A DNA stretch of 64,000 bases from Patulibacter americanus DSM 16676 (GTDB lineage: Bacteria > Actinomycetota > Thermoleophilia > Solirubrobacterales > Solirubrobacteraceae), in assembly GCF_000420025.1 (NCBI RefSeq), contig NZ_ATUD01000006.1:211653-275652 (forward strand). The letters run 5' to 3'. Below the pieces are notes generated by a model. That model had not been told where the DNA came from and did no database searches. It saw nothing but the letters and a program-made list of their open reading frames with translations. The position numbers and the translations under genes were made by a program. Positions within the stretch are counted from its first letter, which is position 1. The number at the start of each line of letters is the position of its first letter. Below are positions 48,934-57,983 of the stretch, piece by piece.

Positions 48934-50234
48934 GCGCGGCCTCCGGCCGTGGGACGCCGGGACGCAGGGGCGCCCGACGGGTGGTCGGGGGCGTCGGCGG
49001 CGAGCCGCACCCCGGAGAAGATCTGGTGCCGCTCGGGCAGGTCCCAGTTGCGGAAGCTCGCGGTGGCGACGCGCGGGTGGCTGGCGAAGGAGCCGCCGCG
49101 GAGGACCCGGTACCCGCGGCCGAAGAACACGGCGGAGTACTCGGGGTAGGGGCGGGGAACGAACCCCGGGTAGCCCTCGAAGGGGCTGGCCGTCCACTCC
49201 CAGACGGCGCCGGCGTCATGGAGGAGCCCGGAGGCGCGGGCGTGCTCCCACTCGGCCTCGGTCGGCAGGCGCAGGCCGCACCACGCGGCGATCGCCTCGG
49301 CCTCGAAGAACGAGAGGTGGCACGCGGCCTCGTCCTCGCCGCGGGCCCCCGGGGGCGGCCCGGCGTACCCGCCGCCTCCCGTGCTGTCGCGCACGTCGGT
49401 CCCCGCGCCGCCCGCTCGCCAGGCCCAGCCGTCGTCGCTCCACAGCGCCCGGTCGTCGTAGCCGCCGTCGGCCGCGAACGCCCGCCAGGTCTCGACGGTG
49501 ACGGGGCGCCGGGCGATCCGGAACGGCTCCAGGGGCCGCTCATGGCGCGGGCGCTCGTTGTCGTACGCGAAGCCCTCGGGGTCGGCGCCGACGCTCACGC
49601 GCCCGTCCGGCGCCGGCACGTCGATGAGGGCCGGCCGACGGACGCGGGCGAGGGCGCGAGCCGCGACGTCGTCGGACTGCTCCCGCGGGCGGGCGTCGGC
49701 CCCGGCCGGCCGCGCGTCGCCCGCGCCGCCCGGCAGCGCGTCGAGCCACGGCGCGAGCCCGCCGAGCCGCATCGCCTGGAGCATCGTCTCCGTGTGCTGG
49801 AGCTCGTGGCGGAGCACGAGCTCGTGCAGCTCGGGGTCGACCCCGCGCTCCGCCACCACCTCGTCGACGCGGCCGCGGACGTCGTCGAGGTACGCCCAGG
49901 CGGCGGGCACGTCGAGCAGCTCGAGGTCGCCGCGGACGGCCCGCGGGGTCTCGAACGCGTCGTACATCGCGGCGAGCTCCGGGTGCAGGAGCGGGCGGCC
50001 GCCGTGGCGGTGCACGAGCCACAGGTCCTCGTAGGCGGCGATGTGGGCGAGGTCCCACACCAGCGGGCTGAGCAGCGGGTCGAACTGGGTCTCGAGCTGC
50101 GCCCGGGTGAGTCCGGCGACGAGCGTGCGCGTGCGCTCCCGGACGGCGTGGAGCGCCTCGTGGGGGTCCTCCGGCAGCGGCGCGCGCAGCACCCCGGTCG
50201 GGTCGTGGGCGGTCGGGGCCTGTGCGGTGCTCAC
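48930..50234 (-). CDS. egtB: Ergothioneine sulfoxide synthase
   Basis: A 434-residue non-haem iron enzyme. The N-terminal DinB-like domain carries the iron ligands: His in LAHIAAYEDLW and the HELQHTE motif (HX3HXE). The C-terminal formylglycine-generating-enzyme domain has GGSFASHPRVATASFRNW and RIARRPVTVETW. It joins hercynine to a thiol with O2 to form the C-S bond. It starts at GTG 50234, preceded by a GGAGA site. The upstream reading frame is discarded because it is Arg/Pro-rich and unconserved. Coupled to egtD. Confidence 0.95.
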   Translation of the reverse strand: MSTAQAPTAHDPTGVLRAPLPEDPHEALHAVRERTRTLVAGLTRAQLETQFDPLLSPLVWDLAHIAAYEDLWLVHRHGGRPLLHPELAAMYDAFETPRAVRGDLELLDVPAAWAYLDDVRGRVDEVVAERGVDPELHELVLRHELQHTETMLQAMRLGGLAPWLDALPGGAGDARPAGADARPREQSDDVAARALARVRRPALIDVPAPDGRVSVGADPEGFAYDNERPRHERPLEPFRIARRPVTVETWRAFAADGGYDDRALWSDDGWAWRAGGAGTDVRDSTGGGGYAGPPPGARGEDEAACHLSFFEAEAIAAWCGLRLPTEAEWEHARASGLLHDAGAVWEWTASPFEGYPGFVPRPYPEYSAVFFGRGYRVLRGGSFASHPRVATASFRNWDLPERHQIFSGVRLAADAPDHPSGAPASRRPTAGGRA

Positions 50235-50406
50235 GGAGGGTCTCCGTTCGTCTCTGGGCGACCTCGGACGACCGACGCCACGCGGGGGCGCTTGACCGAC
50301 CGGGATCCGGCACGCACAGTCTCGCGCGCCGGCCGGATGCTGTGGGATACGCACGTGCGGCGGCGCCGGATGCGAGGACGCCGTAGACGCGACCGCGCAC
50401 CGGGGC

Positions 50407-50412
50407 TAGGGT
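50407..50412 (+). promoter_or_regulatory. -10 element, leaderless antitoxin-like gene
   Basis: TAGGGT, 7 nt before ATG 50420. Confidence 0.45.
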
Positions 50413-50419
50413 AGAACCG

Positions 50420-50662
50420 ATGCCGTGCCCCGTCACGCGATGCGAACTCGGCGACCAGCGGGGCGACGTCCTGCGAGCGCTCGACCGGGGTGAGCGCGTC
50501 GTCGTCACGCTCGAGGGTGAGGTGGTCGGGGAACTGACGCCCGTCGGCCACGGTCCGTTCGTGGACCGGGAGGCCGTGCTCCGGGTGTTCGCCGGGACCC
50601 CGGCCGTCGATGCGTGGACGTTCGCGGACGACGTGGATCAGGACCCGACGCCCACGGTCTGA
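50420..50662 (+). CDS. Orphan VapB/Phd-type antitoxin-like protein
   Basis: An 80-residue protein resembling the actinobacterial prevent-host-death/VapB group. It has a DNA-binding N-terminal half with CELGDQRGDVLRALDRGERVVVTLEGEVVGEL (core VLRALDRGERVVVTLEG) and a C-terminal acidic tail (DAWTFADDVDQDP) of the kind that clamps a PIN toxin. Unlike a normal pair, no PIN-domain or other toxin follows within the next 100 bp. The next gene on that side is a convergent TetR regulator. So it is solitary, or its toxin has been lost. The start is set by a leaderless -10. Confidence 0.65.
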   Translation: MPCPVTRCELGDQRGDVLRALDRGERVVVTLEGEVVGELTPVGHGPFVDREAVLRVFAGTPAVDAWTFADDVDQDPTPTV

Positions 50663-50709
50663 CCCGCACCTGGGGGCGGCGCCGGCGCCTCGGTCGTTGC
50701 GACCTTCGG

Positions 50710-50738
50710 CACCTCGACGCCTCGAGGTCGTCGAGGTG
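50710..50738. terminator. Hairpin between antitoxin and TetR genes
   Basis: Stem CACCTCGAC / GTCGAGGTG with an 11-nt loop, between convergent genes. Confidence 0.4.
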
Positions 50739-50772
50739 GCGCGGGTGCGCCGAGTCTCGGCGCCGGACTCCG

Positions 50773-51393
50773 TCAGCCCGTCGCGGCCCGGAACGACGCC
50801 TCGAGGTGGTCCACGAGCGCCTCGCGCTCGACCGACGGCTCCGCCACCCAGTCCAGGGCGAGCTGCTCGGCGAAGGCGAGCCATGCGCGCGCCGACTGGG
50901 TCCGCAGGAGCGCGAGCGGGCCGTCGGCCGGGGCGTCGCGCCCCGCGTCCGCCGCGGCCAGCAGCCCGTCGGCGATCGTGGCCCGCGCGTCGCGCAGGAT
51001 CGCGGCGAGCTCCGGGTCGGCCGACCACGAGCCGCCGGCCATCTCCATCACCCGCCCGGGGCGACGCTCCACGAACGCGAGGTAGCCGTCGATGGCCCCG
51101 CGCAGCCGCTCGTCCGCCGGACGCTCGTCTGCCGGCCACATCGCGCGGTGCAGGCGGCGCAGCCCGGCCGCCGCGACCTCGCGGTGGAAGGCCTGCTTCG
51201 ACGCGAAGTAGTGGAAGAGCAGGCCGCGCGAGATCCCCGCGCGGCGGGCGACCTCGTCGACGGTGATCGCGTCGAGCGGGCGCTCCCGCAGCAGGCCCAG
51301 GCCGATCCCGACGAGCTGCCGACGGCGCTCCTCCGGCGGCATGCGGCTGCGGGCGGGCGCGGGTGCGTCGTCCTCCGGCACGCTGTTGAGCAT
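50773..51393 (-). CDS. TetR-family repressor of the adjacent acyl-CoA operon
   Basis: A 206-residue TetR regulator. The N-terminal helix-turn-helix ITVDEVARRAGISRGLLFHYFASKQ is typical, and the C-terminal domain is helical with SWSADPELAAILRDARA. It is transcribed divergently from the acyl-CoA dehydrogenase operon. A perfect 8-bp-arm palindrome (51384-51403) overlaps its own start codon and the -35/spacer of the divergent promoter. It is therefore the likely acyl-CoA-responsive repressor of itself and of the operon. Confidence 0.92.
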   Translation of the reverse strand: MLNSVPEDDAPAPARSRMPPEERRRQLVGIGLGLLRERPLDAITVDEVARRAGISRGLLFHYFASKQAFHREVAAAGLRRLHRAMWPADERPADERLRGAIDGYLAFVERRPGRVMEMAGGSWSADPELAAILRDARATIADGLLAAADAGRDAPADGPLALLRTQSARAWLAFAEQLALDWVAEPSVEREALVDHLEASFRAATG

Positions 51394-51403
51394 ACGCTCA
51401 ACA
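51384..51403. promoter_or_regulatory. TetR operator over the divergent promoter
   Basis: TGTTGAGC-ATAC-GCTCAACA. It covers the -35 hexamer TTGAGC (51386-51391) of the acyl-CoA dehydrogenase promoter, whose -10 TAGGGT is at 51409-51414 after a 17-bp spacer. Confidence 0.7.
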
Positions 51404-51446
51404 AGCGCTAGGGTCGACCGCGTACCCCGTTTCCGGAAGGCCCCGC

Positions 51447-52702
<1,256 letters not shown>

Positions 52703-52706
<4 letters not shown>

Positions 52707-53560
52707 CCCCCGACCGCATCCTCATCACCGGCGCCGCGTCGGGCCTGGGCCTGGCGCTCGCCACGCGTTACGCCGCCGCGGGCCGCCGCGTGCTGCTGAC
52801 CGACCTGGACCAGGAGGCGCTGGACCGCGCCGTCGCGACGCTGCCCGCCCCGGGCCGCGCCCGCGCCGCGACCCGGGTGCTCGACGTCCGCTCGGACGAG
52901 GACTGGGAGGACGCCCGTGCCTGGGTGCAGGAGCAGTGGGACGGCCTCGACGTGCTCGTCAACAACGCCGGCGTGGCCACCGGTGGCCGGTTCCCGCAGA
53001 CGCCGATGGAGGACTGGGACTGGATCGTCTCGATCAACCTCATGGGCGTCGTCCGCGGCTGCCGCACCTTCGCCCCGCTCATGCAGGCGCAGGGATCCGG
53101 GGCGCTCGTCAACATCGCCTCGGCCGCCGGACTGCTGAACCCGCCGGTGATGGCGTCCTACAACGTGGTCAAGGCCGGCGTGGTCTCGCTCTCCGAGACC
53201 CTGCGCTACGAGCTCGAGCCCGACGGCATCACGACCTCGGTCGTCTGCCCGACGTTCTTCCGCACGGGCCTGGCGGGCACGTTCCGCACCCCGGACGAGG
53301 CGGTGCGCCGCACGATGGAGAAGCTCGTCACGAAGAGCTCGACCCCGGCCGACCGGATCGCGGGGAAGATCTTCGACGGCGTCGAGAAGGGCCGGTTCCT
53401 GATCCTCACCGACCGCGAGGGCGCCGTCGCCTACGCGGTCAAGCGGTTCGCGCCCCCGCTGTTCCAGCGCGAGGTCCGCAAGGGCGCCGCCCGCCTGCTG
53501 GGGTCGATCAAGCAGGCCGAGCGCGAGGCCGCCGCCGAGACCCCGCGCACGCCGGCATGA
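52703..53560 (+). CDS. Short-chain dehydrogenase/reductase in the acyl-CoA operon
   Basis: A 285-residue classical SDR with the cofactor loop TGAASGLG, NNAGVATGG, SAAGL with the catalytic Ser, and YNVVKAG holding the active-site Tyr and Lys. It acts on a hydroxy or keto acyl substrate, or an alcohol from the same pathway; the exact reaction is unknown. Translation is coupled to the dehydrogenase (ATGA at 52703-52706) and to the next gene (ATGA at 53557-53560). A C-terminal amphipathic extension (PLFQREVRKGAARLLGSIKQ) may associate with membrane. Confidence 0.9.
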
Positions 53561-54693
53561 GCGGCGGCGCGCAGGAGGGGGCGGCCGGCGTCGGTGGGGC
53601 GGCCCGCCCGCCCGTCGACGAGCCGAGGGCCGTCCGCGACGAGGACGCGTTCGACCCCACGCCGCTGCACGCCTGGCTCCGCGGGCAGCTCGGTGACGAG
53701 GGCGCCGCGCTGGGCGACGCGCCGCCCGAGGTCCGCCAGTTCTCCGGCGGCGCGTCGAACCGCACGTACCTGCTGCGCTACCCGGGCCGCGACCTGATCC
53801 TGCGCCGGCCCCCGGCGGGCGAGCGCCACGGCACCGCCCACGACGTGCTGCGCGAGGCGCGGATCCAGCAGCGCCTGAAGTCGGCCTACCCCTACGTGCC
53901 GACCGTCATCGCGGCGGGCGAGGACGACGTCGCCCAGGCGCTCCTGGATGGCCCCTTCTACGTCATGGACCGCATCGAGGGGTCGATCCTGCGCGGCAAC
54001 CTGCCGAAGGGCACGGCGCTCACCCCGGAGGAGGCGCGGCGCCTGAGCGAGGAGGCCATCGACCGGCTCGTCGAGCTGCACGCCGTCGACGTGCGTGCCG
54101 CCGGGCTCTCCGATCTGGGCCGCGGCGCGGGCTACGTCGGCCGGCAGGTCGAGGGCTGGTCCAAGCGCTACCGCGCCGCCCGCACGCCGCGCTCGCCGCG
54201 GTTCGAGAGGACGATGGCGTGGCTCGAGGAGCACCGCCCGCCCGACGTCGGCACCTGCGTCATCCACAACGACTGGCGCCTGGACAACCTCGTCCTCGAT
54301 CCGGACGGCTCCGGGAGCGTCGTCGGCGTGCTCGACTGGGAGATGGCCACGCTCGGCGATCCGCTCATGGACCTCGGCGGCGCCATGGCCTACTGGGTGC
54401 AGGCCGACGACGACCGCTTCATGCAGCTCCTGCGTCGCCAGCCGACGCACCTGCCCGGGATGCTGACCCGTGAGGAGGTCGTCGACCGCTACTGCGCCCG
54501 CGCCGGCATCGACCGGCCCGACTGGGCGTTCTACGAGGTCTTCGGCCTGTTCCGCCTGGCGGTCATCGCTCAGCAGATCTACAAGCGCTACCACTCGGGC
54601 CAGGCGAAGAACCCGGCGTTCAAGCACCTGTGGGTCGGCGTGCGCTACCTCGACTGGCGCTGCCGGCGGATCATCCGCCGGAGCGGTCGCTGA
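53557..54693 (+). CDS. APH-fold phosphotransferase (ACAD10-like kinase domain)
   Basis: A 378-residue aminoglycoside-phosphotransferase-fold kinase. Motifs: FSGGASNRTYLLRY (P-loop-like), LRRPPAGERHGTAHDVLRE, the catalytic CVIHNDWRLDNLVLD (HxDxxxxN) and VLDWEMATLGDPLMDLG (metal-binding Asp). In eukaryotic and bacterial ACAD10/11 proteins the same domain phosphorylates 4-hydroxyacyl-CoA so that the linked dehydrogenase can act. Its fusion-like gene order here supports that role. It is translated from the same operon (ATGA overlap upstream). Confidence 0.92.
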   Translation: MSGGAQEGAAGVGGAARPPVDEPRAVRDEDAFDPTPLHAWLRGQLGDEGAALGDAPPEVRQFSGGASNRTYLLRYPGRDLILRRPPAGERHGTAHDVLREARIQQRLKSAYPYVPTVIAAGEDDVAQALLDGPFYVMDRIEGSILRGNLPKGTALTPEEARRLSEEAIDRLVELHAVDVRAAGLSDLGRGAGYVGRQVEGWSKRYRAARTPRSPRFERTMAWLEEHRPPDVGTCVIHNDWRLDNLVLDPDGSGSVVGVLDWEMATLGDPLMDLGGAMAYWVQADDDRFMQLLRRQPTHLPGMLTREEVVDRYCARAGIDRPDWAFYEVFGLFRLAVIAQQIYKRYHSGQAKNPAFKHLWVGVRYLDWRCRRIIRRSGR

Positions 54694-54703
54694 GGAGCCC
54701 GCC

Positions 54704-55414
54704 GTGCCCGCGCTGCACCTCGTCCGCCACGGCCAGGCGTCCTTCGGCGCCGGGAACTACGACCGCTTGAGCGCGGTCGGCCACGAGCAGGCGCGGGCCG
54801 TCGGCGTGGCGCTCCGCGAGCGGGGCGTCGCGCCGGCCGTCGTCGTCCACGGGAGCCTGCGCCGACAGCGGCAATCGGCCGAGGCGATCGCCGCGGCCTG
54901 GGCCGACGCGCCCGGGGGCCCGCCGCCGCTGCGCGAGGACGCCCGCTGGGACGAGTACGACCACGAGCGGCTCCTCACGGCGCTGTCCGCCGATCCGGCC
55001 TACGCGGCCCGCCCGGGTGCCGACGCGGCGGCGTCCGATCCGGCCCGCGCGTTCCAGGCCGCGCTCGACGAGGCGCTCGAGCGCTGGACGGGCGGCGCGT
55101 TCGACGAGGAGTACGCCGAGACCTTCGGGGCGTTCGGCGAGCGCGTCGGCCTGGCGCTCGACGAGGCCGTCGCGCGGGCGGGGGAGGGCGACCGGTCCGG
55201 CACGACGGTCGTCGTCAGCTCGGCGGGCGCGATCGGAGCCGTCGTCTCCGCGCTCCTGCGGCTCGACCCCGAGGCGTGGGCGGCCCTGAACCGGGTGGCC
55301 GTCAACACGGGGATCACCACGGTGGTGGCGGGCGCCCGCGGGCGCAGCGTCGTGACCTTCAACGACCACGGCCATCTCGGCGGCCCCGGCCGGCCCGAGC
55401 GCACCACGCGCTGA
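54704..55414 (+). CDS. Histidine phosphatase (phosphoglycerate-mutase-like)
   Basis: A 236-residue protein of the histidine phosphatase superfamily. The catalytic LVRHGQAS motif (His in RHG) is at the N-terminus, with the second His probably in VVVSSAGAIGAV... and NDHGHL regions; the first motif is certain, the second less so. Arg residues in GSLRRQRQSAEA bind phosphate. It follows the APH-like kinase by 10 bp with a GAGGAG ribosome site and GTG start, so it may remove or exchange the phosphate of the pathway intermediate. Confidence 0.85.
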   Translation: MPALHLVRHGQASFGAGNYDRLSAVGHEQARAVGVALRERGVAPAVVVHGSLRRQRQSAEAIAAAWADAPGGPPPLREDARWDEYDHERLLTALSADPAYAARPGADAAASDPARAFQAALDEALERWTGGAFDEEYAETFGAFGERVGLALDEAVARAGEGDRSGTTVVVSSAGAIGAVVSALLRLDPEAWAALNRVAVNTGITTVVAGARGRSVVTFNDHGHLGGPGRPERTTR

Positions 55415-55520
55415 GGGCCCCGCGCCGCACCCGCGATCCGCGCCCACGCGCCACGCACCCGCGACCCGCACCGACCGTCGACCGCCTTGACGCACCCCCA
55501 CCCCCGAAGGAGCATGGGCC

Positions 55521-56327
55521 ATGAGCGCCGCACCCGGAACCACCGCTGAACGCCCCCGGCGTCGTCCCCGCGACCCGCGGCGGCTGCTCGAGAGCCTCCT
55601 CACGGCGGCCCCGGAGACGATCGCCGACGGCGTCACGCTGCTGCGCGGCGGGCTGACGCGAACGATGAACGTCTACCTCCTCGACGACCCCGCCTCGGGC
55701 GGCGTCGTGGTCTACGACGCGGGGGAGAAGGGGATGGCCCCGGCGATCCTCGCCGCGGCCCGTGAGCGCGGAGGGATCACGAAGGTCGTGCTCGGCCACG
55801 GCGACACGGACCACCGCGGATCGGCACCCGCCCTGGCCGCCTCGGGCGACGTCCCGATCCTCTGTCACCCCGACGCGGTCGAGCAGGCCCAGGGGTCCGG
55901 CGGCCGCGACTACTGGCGTCCGGAGCAGCTGCCCCGGGCGGTCCGCGCGGTCCACGGCGTCATGCACCACGTCTGGGACGGCGGCCCCGTCACGATCACG
56001 GGGACCGTCCAGGCGGGCGACGACATCGCGGGCTTCGAGGTCGTCGAACTCCCCGGTCATGCCCCGGGACTCATCGGCCTGTGGCGCGAGCGCGACCGGT
56101 TGGCTCTCGTCTCCGACGCCTTCTACATGACCGACATGTGGGGCCGCCCGCAGGACCCGGCGTTGCCGCTCGACGCCTACAACCAGGACACGGAGCGCGC
56201 CCGCGAGAGCCTGCGGGCCCTCGCCGCGCTAGAGCCGCGGATCGTCGGCCCGGGGCACCTGGGGCCGCTGACCGGGCCGGACCTGCGGGCGGTCTTCGAG
56301 CGCGCGGCGAGCGCGCCGCTGGGCTGA
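55521..56327 (+). CDS. Metallo-beta-lactamase-fold hydrolase
   Basis: A 268-residue MBL-fold protein. The metal motif reads HGDTDHRGS, i.e. HxDxDH rather than the usual HxHxDH, a variant also seen in some MBL families such as ComEC-like proteins. Further ligands are probably HHVWD, ELPGHAPG and SDAFYM, and a late GHLGP His. The substrate is not evident (thioester, lactone or phosphodiester). The ATG has a GAAGGAG site. A strong hairpin at 56346-56377 ends the unit, which stands alone between operons. Confidence 0.82.
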   Translation: MSAAPGTTAERPRRRPRDPRRLLESLLTAAPETIADGVTLLRGGLTRTMNVYLLDDPASGGVVVYDAGEKGMAPAILAAARERGGITKVVLGHGDTDHRGSAPALAASGDVPILCHPDAVEQAQGSGGRDYWRPEQLPRAVRAVHGVMHHVWDGGPVTITGTVQAGDDIAGFEVVELPGHAPGLIGLWRERDRLALVSDAFYMTDMWGRPQDPALPLDAYNQDTERARESLRALAALEPRIVGPGHLGPLTGPDLRAVFERAASAPLG

Positions 56328-56345
56328 GTCGCCCCCGAAGGAGTT

Positions 56346-56377
56346 GGGGCCCGGCGGCGCGAACGCCACCGGGCCCC
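56346..56377 (+). terminator. Hairpin after the MBL-fold gene
   Basis: Outer stem GGGGCCCGG / CCGGGCCCC and inner stem GGCG-CGAA-CGCC. It is 18 bp after the stop codon at 56327. Confidence 0.6.
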
Positions 56378-56543
56378 GGAGGAGAGAGGGTGCACCGTCA
56401 GGCGCTCGACCCGTCACCCATGATGCGGGCCGGGCCTCCGGCGCACCTCGGACCGTGGGCCCGAACCGGCGGCCGGGGTCTTGGACACCGGGAGTGACGG
56501 ACGTCCGCTCCCCCGGCGCGGACTCGTGCTGGTCGTCCGCCGC

Positions 56544-56549
56544 TACGAT
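56544..56549 (+). promoter_or_regulatory. -10 element, leaderless small membrane protein
   Basis: TACGAT, six bases before GTG 56556. Confidence 0.45.
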
Positions 56550-56555
56550 CGCCGG

Positions 56556-56873
56556 GTGCCGCGCCCCCACCCCACCTGGATCGTCGCCCCGCTGTCCCTG
56601 ATCCTCGGGTTCGGGGTGGCCGACCTCACCGGCGTGCGGCCCCTCGGCGGCGTCGTGCTCTTCCTCGCCGCCCTCTGGTGCGGGCTGGAGTGGCGACGCG
56701 AGCGCGGCCTGCCCGTCGCGCTGCTGCTCGTGGCGGTCTACCTGCTCGCGTTCGGTCTCTCGCACCCCCTGGGCAAGCAGGTCGGAACGTGGCCGTCGGT
56801 CTTCGCGGTCAGCGCCATCGTCGGTGGCGTCATCTACGCCGTGATGAAGCGGCACCCGCGCACCGCGCTGTAG
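56556..56873 (+). CDS. Small membrane protein, 105 residues
   Basis: Starts at GTG 56556 (the -10 hexamer at 56544-56549 fixes it; the longer frame from 56481 would begin upstream of the transcript). Hydrophobic segments at about 8-25, 30-45, 52-70 and 78-95 suggest three or four helices, with a basic C-terminus (MKRHPRTAL). No family recognised and no cofactor motif. Confidence 0.65.
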   Translation: MPRPHPTWIVAPLSLILGFGVADLTGVRPLGGVVLFLAALWCGLEWRRERGLPVALLLVAVYLLAFGLSHPLGKQVGTWPSVFAVSAIVGGVIYAVMKRHPRTAL

Positions 56874-56904
56874 GCCTCGTCGCTCCGTGGCGGCGCATCC
56901 GCCC

Positions 56905-56930
56905 GCATGGCGCCGTCGTTCCTCGGGTAG
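56905..56930 (+). promoter_or_regulatory. Candidate SigB-type promoter of osmC
   Basis: GCAT (56905-56908), 16-bp spacer, GGGTAG (56925-56930). Transcription would begin near 56937, with the ribosome site at 56954-56959. Confidence 0.35.
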
Positions 56931-56964
56931 CGGTTTCACGAGCAACCACCCCGAGAGGACCCGC

Positions 56965-57411
56965 ATGCCTGTCGCATTCCGCAAGGCCACCACCGAGTGG
57001 CAGGGCACCGCCGCCGAGGGCGCCGGCACCACGACCTTCGTCTCCTCCGGCGCCGGAGGCCCGTTCCCCGTCAGCCTCACGAAGCGCACGGACCAGGAGG
57101 ACAAGACGCAGACCAACCCGGAGGAGCTGCTCGCCGCGGCGCACTCCACGTGCTTCGCGATGGCGCTCTCCAACGTCCTGAGCCAGAACGACACGCCGCC
57201 GTCCAAGCTCGACGTCGCCGTGCGCGTCACCCTCGACAAGGTGGGCGAGGGGTTCGGGATCACGAAGTCCGAGCTGACGGTCACGGGCGACGTGCCGGGG
57301 CTCGACCAGGCGGAGTTCGAGCGCCTCGCCGGGGAGGCCGAGAAGGGCTGCCCGGTGTCGAACGTCATCCGCGGCAACGCCGAGATCACCCTGAAGGCCA
57401 CGCTCTCCTGA
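56965..57411 (+). CDS. osmC: OsmC-family peroxiredoxin
   Basis: A 148-residue organic hydroperoxide reductase. The two catalytic Cys are present in HSTCFAMAL and CPVSNVI. LTKRTDQEDKTQTNPEELLAAAHS is the family N-terminal lead (core TNPEELLAAAHS). It detoxifies organic peroxides with the help of thiols and is typically stress-induced. A GAGAGGAC ribosome site and the SigB-like element at 56905-56930 fit this. It lies 47 bp upstream of the merR-aldo/keto reductase operon, same strand, but that operon has its own promoter. Confidence 0.94.
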   Translation: MPVAFRKATTEWQGTAAEGAGTTTFVSSGAGGPFPVSLTKRTDQEDKTQTNPEELLAAAHSTCFAMALSNVLSQNDTPPSKLDVAVRVTLDKVGEGFGITKSELTVTGDVPGLDQAEFERLAGEAEKGCPVSNVIRGNAEITLKATLS

Positions 57412-57420
57412 GCGAGGCCC

Positions 57421-57451
57421 TTGACCTGGAGCGCGCTCCAAGTCGTACGGT
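57421..57451 (+). promoter_or_regulatory. MerR-type promoter and operator
   Basis: -35 TTGACC (57421-57426), a 19-bp spacer typical of MerR activation, and -10 TACGGT (57446-57451). The spacer is filled by the near-perfect palindrome ACCTGGAGCG/CGCTCCAAGT (57424-57443). The MerR start codon is 7 nt downstream. Confidence 0.75.
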
Positions 57452-57458
57452 CACCGAG

Positions 57459-57983
57459 ATGGCCACCGCACCCCAGTCGCTCACGGGCACGTCCACGGTG
57501 GACGCGCCCGCGGCGCCGCCGTCCGTCGGCGCGTCCCACCCGGACGCGCCCCCGGCCGCCCCGCCCGCCGGTCGCGACGCAGCCGTTCCGACGGCGCTCA
57601 CGATCGCCGCCGCGGCCCGCGAGACCGGGCTGACGCCGGACACGCTGCGCTACTACGAGCGTGAGGGGCTGATGCTGCAGCCCGTCGACCGCGTGTCGTC
57701 GAGCCACCGCCGCTACGGCGACGACGACCTCTACTGGATCCGGCTGCTGACGAAGCTGCGCGGCACGGGCATGCCGATCCGGGCCGTGCGGGAGTACGCC
57801 GCGCTCGTCCGGGCCGGCACCGGCAACGAGGCGGAGCGGCTCGCGCTGCTCGAGGACCACCGCACGGCGGTCCTCGCGCAGCTCGAGGCGACCCGGCAGA
57901 ACCTCGAGGCCATCGACCACAAGATCGCCGTCTATCGCGAGCGCGCCGCCGAGCCCGCCGCAGGAAGGACCGTCACCCCGTGA
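57459..57983 (+). CDS. MerR-family regulator (AdhR/NmlR-like)
   Basis: A 174-residue regulator. A Pro/Ala-rich N-terminal extension of about 45 residues precedes the winged helix [25 protein letters not shown] and [14 protein letters not shown], followed by the coiled coil ([25 protein letters not shown]). No effector-binding Cys is visible, as in the AdhR/NmlR-like group. It binds the 19-bp-spaced promoter at 57421-57451 and activates itself and the following aldo/keto reductase (GTGA overlap at 57980-57983), probably in response to aldehydes. Confidence 0.92.
   Translation: MATAPQSLTGTSTVDAPAAPPSVGASHPDAPPAAPPAGRDAAVPTALTIAAAARETGLTPDTLRYYEREGLMLQPVDRVSSSHRRYGDDDLYWIRLLTKLRGTGMPIRAVREYAALVRAGTGNEAERLALLEDHRTAVLAQLEATRQNLEAIDHKIAVYRERAAEPAAGRTVTP

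Noticed and set aside
50420..50780. Complete toxin-antitoxin pair
   Set aside because: The antitoxin-like gene is followed by about 110 bp without a coding frame and then by a convergent TetR gene; no toxin is present.
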